Assembly (NCBI GenBank): GCA_016165875.1
Contig: JABBOT010000082.1
Coordinates: 620,001 to 684,000 of the forward strand
Reading direction: 5' to 3'
Length of the DNA: 64,000 bases
Source of the DNA: Acanthopleura granulata
Lineage: Eukaryota > Mollusca > Polyplacophora > Chitonida > Chitonidae
A program made the position numbers and the translations under genes. Each line of letters starts with the position of its first letter. Position 1 is the first letter of the stretch. This document shows, piece by piece, positions 62,301 to 64,000 of this stretch. The notes beneath the pieces were generated by a model that searched no databases, was not told where the DNA came from, and saw only the letters and a program-made list of their open reading frames with translations.

Positions 62301-64000
62301 AGATGTACATTGATGTCAAATGATTCTCAGAGTTCCACTTATCTGAAATCTTACAAAGGTGTTTTGCGTTGAAGGTATGATATCCCACTGGAAAATTATA
62401 AGTTTTAAACCCACAATTAATATATCTGGACATTTCTGTCTATTTTTTTTTTCTCAGAGACACTTCAGATCATTTACTGAAACCATTCCACATGCTGTTT
62501 ACTAGATGCTAGTGGGGTCTTGATGGCTCAAGTGGTTAGTGTACTAGCACAGGGACAATGACCCAGAAGTCTCTCAGTGTAGTCACCGTGAGTTCAAGTC
62601 CAGGTCATGCTTTCCTCTCTAGCTGTATGTAGGAAGATCCACCAGCAAACTGGGGATGGTCGTGGATTTCACCCAGTTCCAGCCCAGTTTCCTTCCAGCA
62701 TAATGCTGGCCGCCGCATAAGTGAAATATTCTTGAGCACAGCTTCAATCACCAATAAATAAATAAACAAATACTAACTGTTAGCCGAGCTGGTTGGGGTG
62801 TCTGTGGTTTTGCTGTGTGCAGGGGGTCTCCCGGTGTCACTGACCACCTCTCTGTCCTCCGTGCTGGGTGCTGGGACTGAGAGGCTGGACATCAGTTTAG
62901 GCAGGGCCGTCTTCTGGGGGCTGGGACGAGGAGACAGGCTGTGGATTGACAGCTTCCGGTCACTCACAGTTTGCTGAAAAACAGAATTTCCAACACCTGT
63001 ATGACAAGTGGTTAACCCATACACATGTATCTGAAAGACAGTTACATTATTATATACCTCATAAATATACCCCATAAATGCATGTTTGTGGAGGGCCTCA
63101 GGAAGATCAGTAAAATACTGACTATATATAACTTTATTTTCTGAGGGTGACAAATGATGAACATTTGCTCTGTCAGTTACAAAAACTGTTCTTCCCAAAG
63201 GCCCTCTGACAGGGTGACACAACAAACACACAGTTACAAGTAAAAAATATTAACAGCAACAAGACGAAAAGTTTGCAGACATAACGGTATCAAAAGTAAC
63301 CACAGATTCAGTAATTATGCTACACAAAGCAATACAAAATGAACACAATCAGCAGAGGACAGATTACAATCAAAATATTAATTGTATCTATATTGAAAAT
63401 GGGTTTTTAACCATTTACGTTTTGTTTTTCAAGCATGGTCAAATGAAACTTTTTACAGAAGGCTTTCAGAGATTTTGACTCTTCTAAGTCCCTTTCTAAT
63501 GAGTCCCATAGTTTCGGACCATTGTATGAAAGGCTTTGTTTGACGTACTTCGAGGAGGGGAATGGCACTTGGAGATTACCATTCGTGGTTGATCGGAGAT
63601 GTTTTGCATTTGCAGAGTTGACAGGTTTAAATAGTGTATTCAGGTATGTTCGGCACTTTCAGTTTAGTATCTTATACATGTAAACTCCTGTTTGCTGGGA
63701 AATTTTGTTTTGGATACAGAGGTAGTTGAGTTGTTTCAAAAGGTTGGAAGTTGTTGTTAAACACGGGGCATTTAATATTAGTCTAGCTGCAATTTTTTGA
63801 AGTTTTGAGATTCTTTCTATCTGGTACTTGTCCCTAGATCGTGCAATGGTTGTCGATATGTGGCAGAATGAAGGAATTACAATACAGAATGTTTGCATTT
63901 TTTCCCAGTATAAGTTTGTTCCTGCAGAATACACGAAGTTTTGTTGTGATCTTTTCAGGGACAGAATCAATGTGGGAATTCCAGTTAAGGCTTTGATTAA
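33699..64000 (-). CDS. PNPLA6: neuropathy target esterase-like lysophospholipase (PNPLA6/7), 23 3' exons
   Basis: Serine esterase of the endoplasmic-reticulum membrane that deacylates phosphatidylcholine and lysophosphatidylcholine to glycerophosphocholine. 1,037 residues and the stop are in the window. The transmembrane N-terminus and first CNB-like domain (about 290 residues, judged from human NTE) lie beyond 64000. Order, numbered from the first residue at 62973: linker 1-185, CNB-like domain 2 at about 195-300, CNB-like domain 3 at about 310-400, NTE-specific region 400-640, patatin domain about 643-810, C-terminal tail to 1037. The oxyanion loop GGGGAR is 647-652, nucleophile Ser677 is in GTSMG, Asp671 precedes it and Asp797 is in DGG. 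The Ser-to-Asp distance of 120 equals human Ser966-Asp1086. All 22 junctions keep frame. An invertebrate would be expected to have one gene ancestral to PNPLA6 and PNPLA7, so the symbol is approximate. Confidence 0.96.
34205..34428. mobile_element. small inverted-repeat element (MITE-like), copy 2
   Basis: About 225 bases with inverted ends CCATCCTTAAAAACTGTTTG and, on the other strand, CCATCCTTAAAAATATGTTC, each running on into GGGTGTAA. Same family as 30331-30575. It lies in the last PNPLA intron. Confidence 0.75.
34849..34964 (-). CDS. PNPLA6: PNPLA exon 22 (acidic tail)
   Basis: Acceptor TTTTTTTTCAG, donor GTAAGT. Two bases complete a Ser codon, then 38 codons begin [14 protein letters not shown]. 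Acidic, Ser-rich and probably disordered, as in NTE C-termini. Confidence 0.85.
35163..35237 (-). mobile_element. SINE-A fragment
   Basis: TTTGATTTAATTGGTGTATT, a CGACAGTGGCCAGCATTATG core, then unrelated sequence. Only the tail part remains. Confidence 0.7.
35690..36372. repeat. 22-bp satellite
   Basis: About 30 copies of a 22-bp unit (CATACCCATCTTGTAAGGGG + TG), nearly perfect at 36000-36370 and decayed toward 35690. Because 22 is not a multiple of 3, the unit cycles through all frames. With no stop codon it gives three overlapping minus-strand frames, up to 266 codons, with the same 22-residue repeat. They have no splice or family support and are not genes. Confidence 0.95.
36475..38100. 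repeat. 20-bp satellite, about 80 copies
   Basis: Unit GGTTTTACTCCGGGCAGTCT with limited variation over 1.6 kb, directly after the 22-bp array and in the same PNPLA intron. It yields plus-strand open frames up to 240 codons that are repeat artefacts. Confidence 0.95.
38458..38677 (-). CDS. PNPLA6: PNPLA exon 21
   Basis: Acceptor TTTGTTTCTCAG, donor GTGAGT. 73 codons plus one base: [18 protein letters not shown], a Lys/Glu-rich stretch, [15 protein letters not shown] and [14 protein letters not shown]. The GY..GKA.F..W motif and the [13 protein letters not shown] region are typical of NTE after the patatin domain. Its 5' edge is tandemly copied into the upstream intron. Confidence 0.94.
38642..38950. 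repeat. ~62-bp tandem array seeded by PNPLA exon 21 acceptor edge
   Basis: Starting inside exon 21, GTCAAATATGGCC..TGTATCCAACTTCC-like sequence recurs at about 38642, 38703, 38766, 38828 and 38889, each followed by AAACA.AAAGCAACCATGTG. Every copy contains about 36 bases of exon start plus the acceptor region. The outer copies have lost the exact CAG. Confidence 0.88.
39169..39321 (-). CDS. PNPLA6: PNPLA exon 20
   Basis: 51 codons, phase 0 at both ends, acceptor TTGATGTAG, donor GTAAGTC. It begins [20 protein letters not shown], then [19 protein letters not shown], near-diagnostic of PNPLA6/7. Confidence 0.96.
39668..40207. repeat. 33-bp minisatellite
   Basis: About 16 copies of a ~33-bp unit: CATTTCAAGTATATGCCCTC followed by a C-run and ACCCAG. 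C-run length variation shifts the frame; a 258-codon plus-strand open frame with an 11-residue repeat results. Not considered a gene. Confidence 0.93.
40550..40698 (-). CDS. PNPLA6: PNPLA exon 19
   Basis: Two bases complete Ala806, then 49 codons: [20 protein letters not shown] and [20 protein letters not shown]. The AIDVGSQD and [12 protein letters not shown] motifs are characteristic of NTE. Acceptor TTTTTTCAG, donor GTATGT. Confidence 0.96.
40853..40986 (+). mobile_element. SINE-A copy, 3' part
   Basis: AGCAACCTGCTGATGGTCGT, a GGGCTCTGCTTGGTTTCCTC core, ATTCTTAAGTACGGTGTAAA and an (AAAT)n tail. Confidence 0.88.
41010..41360 (+). repeat. GACAGACGG-tailed interspersed repeat
   Basis: Contains ACCAAGTTTCAGCTT, two rounds of TTTTG.CCAAACTGGA followed by GAAACTCAAACTT, and a TGGACTGACAGACGGGGTGC end. 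The layout resembles 46830-47430 (homology segments followed by GACAGACGG), but the body sequence differs. Confidence 0.5.
41437..41553 (-). CDS. PNPLA6: PNPLA exon 18 (catalytic Asp)
   Basis: Encodes [20 protein letters not shown], then [18 protein letters not shown]. Asp797 in DGG is the second member of the Ser-Asp dyad of patatin-fold esterases. Acceptor TTTGGGCAG, donor GTGAGT. Two bases at the start and one at the end are shared with neighbouring exons. Confidence 0.97.
41612..41862 (-). mobile_element. SINE-C fragment
   Basis: CGATGAGGAGTCCTTCTGGT, CAGGGCGAGTCCATGCTGCC, AGACACCAGACATGACACCC and CACATTATACTGACACCGGG are shared in order with 52850-53202. The tRNA-like head is missing. 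Confidence 0.75.
42486..42608 (-). CDS. PNPLA6: PNPLA exon 17
   Basis: Encodes [20 protein letters not shown] and [20 protein letters not shown], matching the GxAFNRSI..xF.D.QIEDLW.PYF.VTTDIT..MRVH block of NTE. Acceptor GCTATATGCAG, donor GTGAGT. Confidence 0.96.
42824..42887 (-). CDS. PNPLA6: PNPLA exon 16
   Basis: 21 codons plus one base: [20 protein letters not shown] and T, followed by GTGAGA; acceptor GGTTGTTGTAG. LDLTYP.TSMFTG is conserved in NTE. Confidence 0.94.
42938..43300 (-). mobile_element. SINE-B copy
   Basis: About 360 bases sharing with 59445-59790: GAGGAAACCAGAG.., TAAACCACAGACCTTTGGCA, ACAGACAAATTTTCCC, GATATGCACACACACCATA, GTGGTCTTCAACAAAC, TCTACAAATTCCCTATCC and TTTGAATCAGCACC (box-B-like on the minus strand). 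A third family related to SINE-A only in its tail. Confidence 0.6.
43310..44240. repeat. 37-bp satellite with 74-bp higher-order units
   Basis: Monomer: GGTAACTGAGGTAAATTTTA then CAATATGTCTATACTAT, 37 bp. Between about 43680 and 44100 two variant monomers alternate (GGTAACTGAATTAAATTTCA and GATAACTAAGGTAAATTTTA types), forming near-identical 74-bp dimers. The edges are more diverged. Intron between PNPLA exons 15 and 16. Confidence 0.93.
44502..44658 (-). CDS. PNPLA6: PNPLA exon 15 (nucleophile Ser)
   Basis: 52 codons after one shared base. [20 protein letters not shown] is followed by [19 protein letters not shown] and RAREWCF. Ser677 in GTSMG is the catalytic nucleophile, and Asp671 matches human Asp960. 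Acceptor TTAATCCAG, donor GTAAGT. Confidence 0.97.
44976..45918 (-). mobile_element. ~0.9 kb composite repeat, copy B
   Basis: Inverted counterpart of 23888-24775. It includes the SINE-A tail (44978-45125), AACGGGTGCGGTGGTTTATG, a CACCCATGTACACCCAATC block and TTTTAGATAGGG...TAATTATGTTATAAAAC at its right end. It carries about 40 extra bases in the GC-rich part (45735-45785). Its right end abuts a SINE-A that begins mid-sequence at CATTATGGTGAG, so the element probably inserted into that SINE. Confidence 0.85.
45920..46110 (-). mobile_element. SINE-A copy interrupted by copy B
   Basis: CATTATGGTGAGAGGAAACC through the tRNA-like side (ATGAGTTGGACTTGAACTCA). The tail portion expected on the left is replaced by the composite repeat. 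Confidence 0.8.
46421..46539 (-). CDS. PNPLA6: PNPLA exon 14 (oxyanion loop)
   Basis: 39 codons plus [22 protein letters not shown], then [19 protein letters not shown], with Arg completed by the next exon. GGGGAR forms the oxyanion hole. The donor is GTACAG, a less usual but valid GT site. Acceptor TGTTAACAG. Confidence 0.94.
46570..46740 (-). mobile_element. diverged SINE-like fragment
   Basis: TTATTTAATGGGTGTACAAT, TACTCAAGACTTTTTCAATT and later CACCCATAAAACC. Tail similar to SINE-A/B, strongly diverged. Confidence 0.4.
46830..47430. repeat. GACA-tailed interspersed repeat with internal duplication
   Basis: Two to three related segments each with GTGTAAGTTTGGTGAAC, CTGTTCTAGA.ATA..GCGTTTA, ATGACCCCAATGA and TGAAAATCAATAGGG, ending in (GACA)n and GAGACGGACGGCGC. 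Repeats with this layout are, to my knowledge, common in molluscan genomes. Confidence 0.75.
47450..48740. other. PNPLA intron, nothing recognised
   Basis: Intron between exons 13 and 14. No family-matching frame and no tandem repeat. It is bounded on the right by the exon-like segment at 48756. Confidence 0.4.
48756..48940 (-). other. orphan exon-like segment in a PNPLA intron
   Basis: On the minus strand GAATTTCAG precedes and GTAAGC follows a 185-base stretch, 61 codons open in one frame with protein-like composition ([47 protein letters not shown]). It needs two bases before it and leaves one after, so it cannot join exon 13 to exon 14 (both phase 0) without a frameshift. Read in the PNPLA frame it stops within ten codons. 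It could be a poison exon, an exon of a nested gene, or chance. Not recognised. Confidence 0.35.
49168..49350 (-). CDS. PNPLA6: PNPLA exon 13
   Basis: 61 codons, phase 0 at both ends: [39 protein letters not shown] and [26 protein letters not shown] and the WLN.R.WCS.H.H.RCP.R.FSR block are NTE signatures. Acceptor CTGTCCACAG, donor GTAGGT. Confidence 0.95.
50093..50265 (+). mobile_element. SINE-A copy, 3' part
   Basis: AAATCCTGACCCGTACGTGG, GTCTGCCAGCAACCTGTGGA, CCACCATAATGCTGGCTGCC and a long (AAAT)n tail. It lies 120 bases from PNPLA exon 12. Confidence 0.9.
50385..50556 (-). CDS. PNPLA6: PNPLA exon 12
   Basis: One base completes Ser494, then 57 codons: [40 protein letters not shown] and [18 protein letters not shown](L)GQQED.HR.VLYQ and [11 protein letters not shown] are NTE signatures. 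The acceptor is TATCTGTTGCAG. The donor GTCCGT is weak, but the join to the next exon is exact by homology. Confidence 0.93.
50557..51010. repeat. 33-bp array seeded by PNPLA exon 12 acceptor edge
   Basis: Units such as CAGATAAACAGCCGGAAGTT with GTTCACATTGCAA repeat about a dozen times. They match the first ~22 bases of exon 12 plus TGTTGCAG (ACAACCGGAAATCATTGACA then CTGCAACAG). At 50632-50702 a longer decayed copy covers about 65 bases of exon 12 (GGTACAGAACCATGCGATGG onward). The plus-strand open frame with an 11-residue repeat is an artefact of the 33-bp period. Confidence 0.92.
51547..51675 (+). mobile_element. SINE-A copy, 3' part
   Basis: CAACCTGCAGATGGTCATGG, then CCACCATAATGCTGGCGG, CTTGAGTATGGCCTAAAAC and a short tail without a clear AAAT run. 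Confidence 0.88.
51960..52023 (-). CDS. PNPLA6: PNPLA exon 11
   Basis: [20 protein letters not shown] flanked by shared partial codons. It matches LLLTSD..R.RLG..ALDS of NTE. Acceptor ATACCTACAG, donor GTGAGA. Confidence 0.92.
52030..52845. other. PNPLA intron, nothing recognised
   Basis: No tandem array and no repeat shared with other parts of the window was seen. Chance open frames only. Confidence 0.4.
52850..53202 (-). mobile_element. SINE-C copy, nearly full length
   Basis: The minus strand starts CCTCGGTGGCTTGGTGGTTA then GAGCGTCC (box A) and GGGATTAAACCCGG (box B), continues through TTAGAGCAAGGAAACAGG, TTTGGCATAATGTTCC and TGCCGCAAGGACACACAGTA, and ends near GTTAAGCCCAAGC. It ends 24 bases short of exon 10. 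Confidence 0.8.
53226..53351 (-). CDS. PNPLA6: PNPLA exon 10
   Basis: [20 protein letters not shown], then [20 protein letters not shown] and I, with shared bases at both ends. NLATVAVL and [12 protein letters not shown] are conserved in NTE. Acceptor TCTTTGTAG, donor GTATGT. Confidence 0.95.
53535..53665 (-). mobile_element. SINE-A copy, 3' part
   Basis: TTTACTTACTTTATTGGTAT tail, TTATGGTGGGATGAAAACCC and GGCAGGTTGCTGGCGGACTT. Diverged. Confidence 0.75.
53979..54142 (-). mobile_element. SINE-A copy, 3' part
   Basis: TTCATTTATTTATTTCAATG, AACGGCCAGAGGTGGGAAAC, CCACGACCATCCGCAGGTTG and a GGAGAGGAAATCTGG end, 60 bases from exon 9. Confidence 0.8.
54204..54346 (-). CDS. PNPLA6: PNPLA exon 9
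   Basis: [20 protein letters not shown], then [20 protein letters not shown]. It matches RDSELAKLP and [17 protein letters not shown] of NTE and closes the third CNB-like domain. Acceptor TTCATTTCACAG, donor GTGGGC. Confidence 0.96.
54659..54832 (-). CDS. PNPLA6: PNPLA exon 8 (CNB-like domain 3)
   Basis: [40 protein letters not shown] and TTVMAV. The cassette residues Glu362 (GEL) and Arg375 (ERA) of classic cyclic-nucleotide sites are present. NTE itself is not known to be regulated by cAMP. Acceptor TTCTGTTCAG, donor GTGAGT. Confidence 0.96.
54850..55115. repeat. 21-bp minisatellite
   Basis: About 12 copies of GTCAGAAAAACTGAGGCAATA-like 21-bp units beginning 20 bases outside exon 8. Since 21 is a multiple of 3, the plus strand gives a (V)RKTE.I(V) repeat frame with no gene support. 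Confidence 0.9.
55150..55700. other. PNPLA intron, nothing recognised
   Basis: Purine-rich plus strand, no exon, no repeat shared elsewhere in the window. Confidence 0.4.
55713..55844 (-). CDS. PNPLA6: PNPLA exon 7
   Basis: [20 protein letters not shown], then [20 protein letters not shown] and ALF, with one shared base at the start and AG at the end. [11 protein letters not shown] is near-invariant in NTE. Acceptor GTATTGTAG, donor GTGAGA. Confidence 0.97.
55975..56200. repeat. decayed copies of PNPLA exon 6 donor edge
   Basis: Three relics of the exon 6 end plus donor, at about 55978, 56038 and 56105, each reading CTACCT.TA.A..T..GACTT.(C)AAATGA.G. The copy at 56105-56185 covers about 75 bases of exon (TCTGTCTTGGCTCAGATCGT) and has an in-frame stop where the real exon has Arg. 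Not functional exons. Confidence 0.85.
56271..56404 (-). CDS. PNPLA6: PNPLA exon 6 (CNB-like domain 2)
   Basis: 44 codons plus [42 protein letters not shown] and SDFY. PGE.VG.LAVLTGEP.(F)T.RA and KSDFYEIM are the family equivalents. The canonical cassette Arg is replaced, so cyclic-nucleotide binding here is unlikely. Acceptor CTCTCCCCAG, donor GTAGGT. Confidence 0.95.
56432..56541 (-). mobile_element. SINE-B fragment
   Basis: TTTCCCATGTACAATGATGG, TATGGGTAGAGGAAACCAGA, GTAAACCACTGGCCTTCGG and ACTGACAAACTTTCCCACC. It matches the middle of SINE-B. Confidence 0.6.
56688..57240. repeat. tandem triplication of a ~184-bp segment
   Basis: Three head-to-tail copies starting at about 56690, 56873 and 57058, each with ACCCAATTCTTCTAATTACT, GGGTTTGCCCAT, TTTCTTTTTCTCGCATGGTT and AAACATATCCATATCTTTAC. 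More than 90% alike by eye. No relation to an exon seen. Confidence 0.93.
57766..57840 (-). CDS. PNPLA6: PNPLA exon 5
   Basis: 25 codons, phase 0: [20 protein letters not shown] and HSEQE, followed by GTAAGC. It fits the beta-sheet part of CNB-like domain 2 (LFVV.G.LQV.Q.VVG). Confidence 0.92.
58183..59042. repeat. 37-bp array seeded by PNPLA exon 4 donor edge
   Basis: About 22 units of TTTTATACCTGGTCTTGCCA + ATGGGTAAGCTAAGCCA. On the minus strand each reads GCTTACCCATTGGCAAGACC, then AGGTATAAAATGGCTTA. The last 25 bases of exon 4 and its donor (GCTGACTAATCAGGCAGACC, then AGGTAAAATGGCTTA) are the same unit. Six to eight central copies are identical; the outer ones vary. Confidence 0.93.
59043..59120 (-). 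CDS. PNPLA6: PNPLA exon 4
   Basis: 26 codons, phase 0: [20 protein letters not shown] and TNQADQ, leading into CNB-like domain 2. Acceptor GAATTTTACCAG. The donor is GTAAAA, which is weak, and it is the first of a long tandem series of related donor-like sites. Confidence 0.88.
59381..59470 (-). mobile_element. SINE-A fragment
   Basis: TTTACTTTATTTGATTGGTC, CACTCAAGAATATTTCTCTT and a CGGCCAGCATGAAGGTGGGA end. It runs directly into the SINE-B at 59445, so the two families are nested or fused here. Confidence 0.75.
59445..59790 (-). mobile_element. SINE-B copy
   Basis: GTGTAAACCACTAACCTTGG, CAGGTATGCACACCATATTG, TCTACAAAATCCCTGTCCAA, TTTGAACCCATACTCCTGGC and CAAGCACTAGGCCATGG. On the minus strand the start CCATGGCCTAGTGCTTGG and GGGTTCAAACC act as box A and box B, marking it as tRNA-derived. 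Confidence 0.7.
59814..60008 (-). CDS. PNPLA6: PNPLA exon 3
   Basis: 65 codons, phase 0: [20 protein letters not shown], then [17 protein letters not shown] and [15 protein letters not shown]. The last part matches the AK.DL..L(M/L)K(L/I)(E/D) helix before CNB-like domain 2. The acceptor GGTTGTAG was chosen over ATTAG six bases inside because only it keeps phase with exon 2. A 21-base exact-type duplication (59859-59879 and 59880-59900) gives the doubled KDEKQI. Confidence 0.88.
60009..60530. other. PNPLA intron, nothing recognised
   Basis: An A-run near 60043, then unremarkable sequence. GAGGTAGAGGGCTGGG near 60399 may be an outlying relic of the array that follows. Confidence 0.4.
60531..61238. 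repeat. 44-bp array seeded by PNPLA exon 2 donor edge
   Basis: About 14 units. On the minus strand each reads CAGCCCTCTACATCTCCTAG, CATTAAGGTAAGAAAGG, TATGACC. The first 27 bases are the end of exon 2 (CAGCCATCTACATCTCCTAG, CATTAAG) and the rest is its donor and intron start. The copies next to the exon are nearly identical; the distant ones are decayed and vary in length. Most keep a GTAAG or GTAGG donor. Confidence 0.95.
61239..61402 (-). CDS. PNPLA6: PNPLA exon 2
   Basis: Two bases complete Thr66, then 54 codons: [40 protein letters not shown] and [14 protein letters not shown]. It is the linker between CNB-like domains 1 and 2, weakly conserved. Acceptor TTTCGCCACAG, donor GTAAGA. The call rests on phase fit and splice sites. 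Confidence 0.85.
61410..62260. other. PNPLA intron, nothing recognised
   Basis: No array, no exon. Chance open frames on both strands. Confidence 0.4.
62270..62470 (+). repeat. interspersed repeat Y, copy 5
   Basis: AATGACCTAGAACTTTGGCC, AGAGTTCCACTTATCTGAAA, AGGTGTTTTGCGTTGAAGGT and ACTGGAAAATTATAAG follow Y order. The 3' end is diverged. Confidence 0.45.
62512..62771 (+). mobile_element. SINE-A copy, full length
   Basis: Plus-oriented: GGTCTTGATGGCTCAAGTGG (box A), ACCGTGAGTTCAAGTCC (box B), AAACTGGGGATGGTCG, ATAATGCTGGCCGCCGC and an (AAAT)n tail that ends six bases before the PNPLA exon 1 donor. It lies unusually close to a splice site. Confidence 0.92.
62778..62973 (-). CDS. PNPLA6: PNPLA exon 1 of window (linker)
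   Basis: 65 codons plus one base: [40 protein letters not shown] and [20 protein letters not shown], ending TSSAN. Pro/Ser-rich and probably disordered, as expected between CNB-like domains 1 and 2. Acceptor CTGTTTTTCAG, donor GTTAGT. It is not the first exon of the gene; upstream exons lie beyond 64000. Confidence 0.82.
63407..64000 (-). mobile_element. non-LTR retrotransposon, broken 3' end of ORF2 (reverse transcriptase)
   Basis: The minus strand encodes the C-terminal end of a Jockey/CR1/L2-type reverse transcriptase: [62 protein letters not shown] and [20 protein letters not shown], ending in TAA at 63409-63407. It is broken by a stop where W is usual in the HCTIWG motif and a frameshift just after it (about 63835-63850), and by a TGA at 63661-63659. 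The element continues beyond the window. Confidence 0.88.

Overview
The window is animal nuclear DNA. Coding sequence is about 6% of it, carried in short exons with GT/AG introns, while the introns and gene-free stretches are filled with tRNA-derived SINEs, minisatellites and decayed transposons. The protein sequences and the repeat style point to a lophotrochozoan invertebrate such as a mollusc or brachiopod. That placement is inference; the species cannot be read from the sequence.

Two genes are supported, both on the minus strand and both running off the window. (1) Positions 1-22546 hold the first five coding exons (145 residues) of a sodium/solute cotransporter of the SLC5/SGLT family. 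The start codon is at 22546, intron 1 is 15.5 kb, and the 3' exons lie to the left of the window. Residues equivalent to the human SGLT1 sugar-site Asn, His and Glu are present. (2) Positions 33699-64000 hold the last 23 coding exons (1,037 residues) of a neuropathy-target-esterase/PNPLA6-7 lysophospholipase. Two cyclic-nucleotide-binding-like domains are followed by a complete patatin domain with its oxyanion loop, GTSMG serine and DGG aspartate. The N-terminal membrane segment and the first CNB-like domain lie beyond position 64000. Every exon junction was checked for reading phase.

Layout: 1-22.5 kb is SLC5 exons and introns. 22.5 to about 29 kb is gene-free, with SINEs and one copy of an ~0.9 kb repeat. 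About 29-33.7 kb is 3' flank or 3' UTR of the PNPLA gene. 33.7-63 kb is the PNPLA gene. 63.4-64 kb is a broken non-LTR retrotransposon end inside a PNPLA intron.

The most unusual feature is that at least five introns of the PNPLA gene carry tandem arrays whose unit is a copy of the adjacent exon edge with its splice site (38.6, 50.6, 56.0, 58.2-59.0 and 60.5-61.2 kb). The gene therefore sits among many decoy donor or acceptor sites. Other points of note are 22-bp and 20-bp satellites filling one intron, a 37/74-bp higher-order array, a pair of ~230-bp terminal-inverted-repeat elements, an inverted pair of ~0.9 kb elements 21 kb apart, at least three SINE families, two unclassified interspersed repeats, and an orphan exon-like segment at 48756-48940 that does not fit the PNPLA reading phase.
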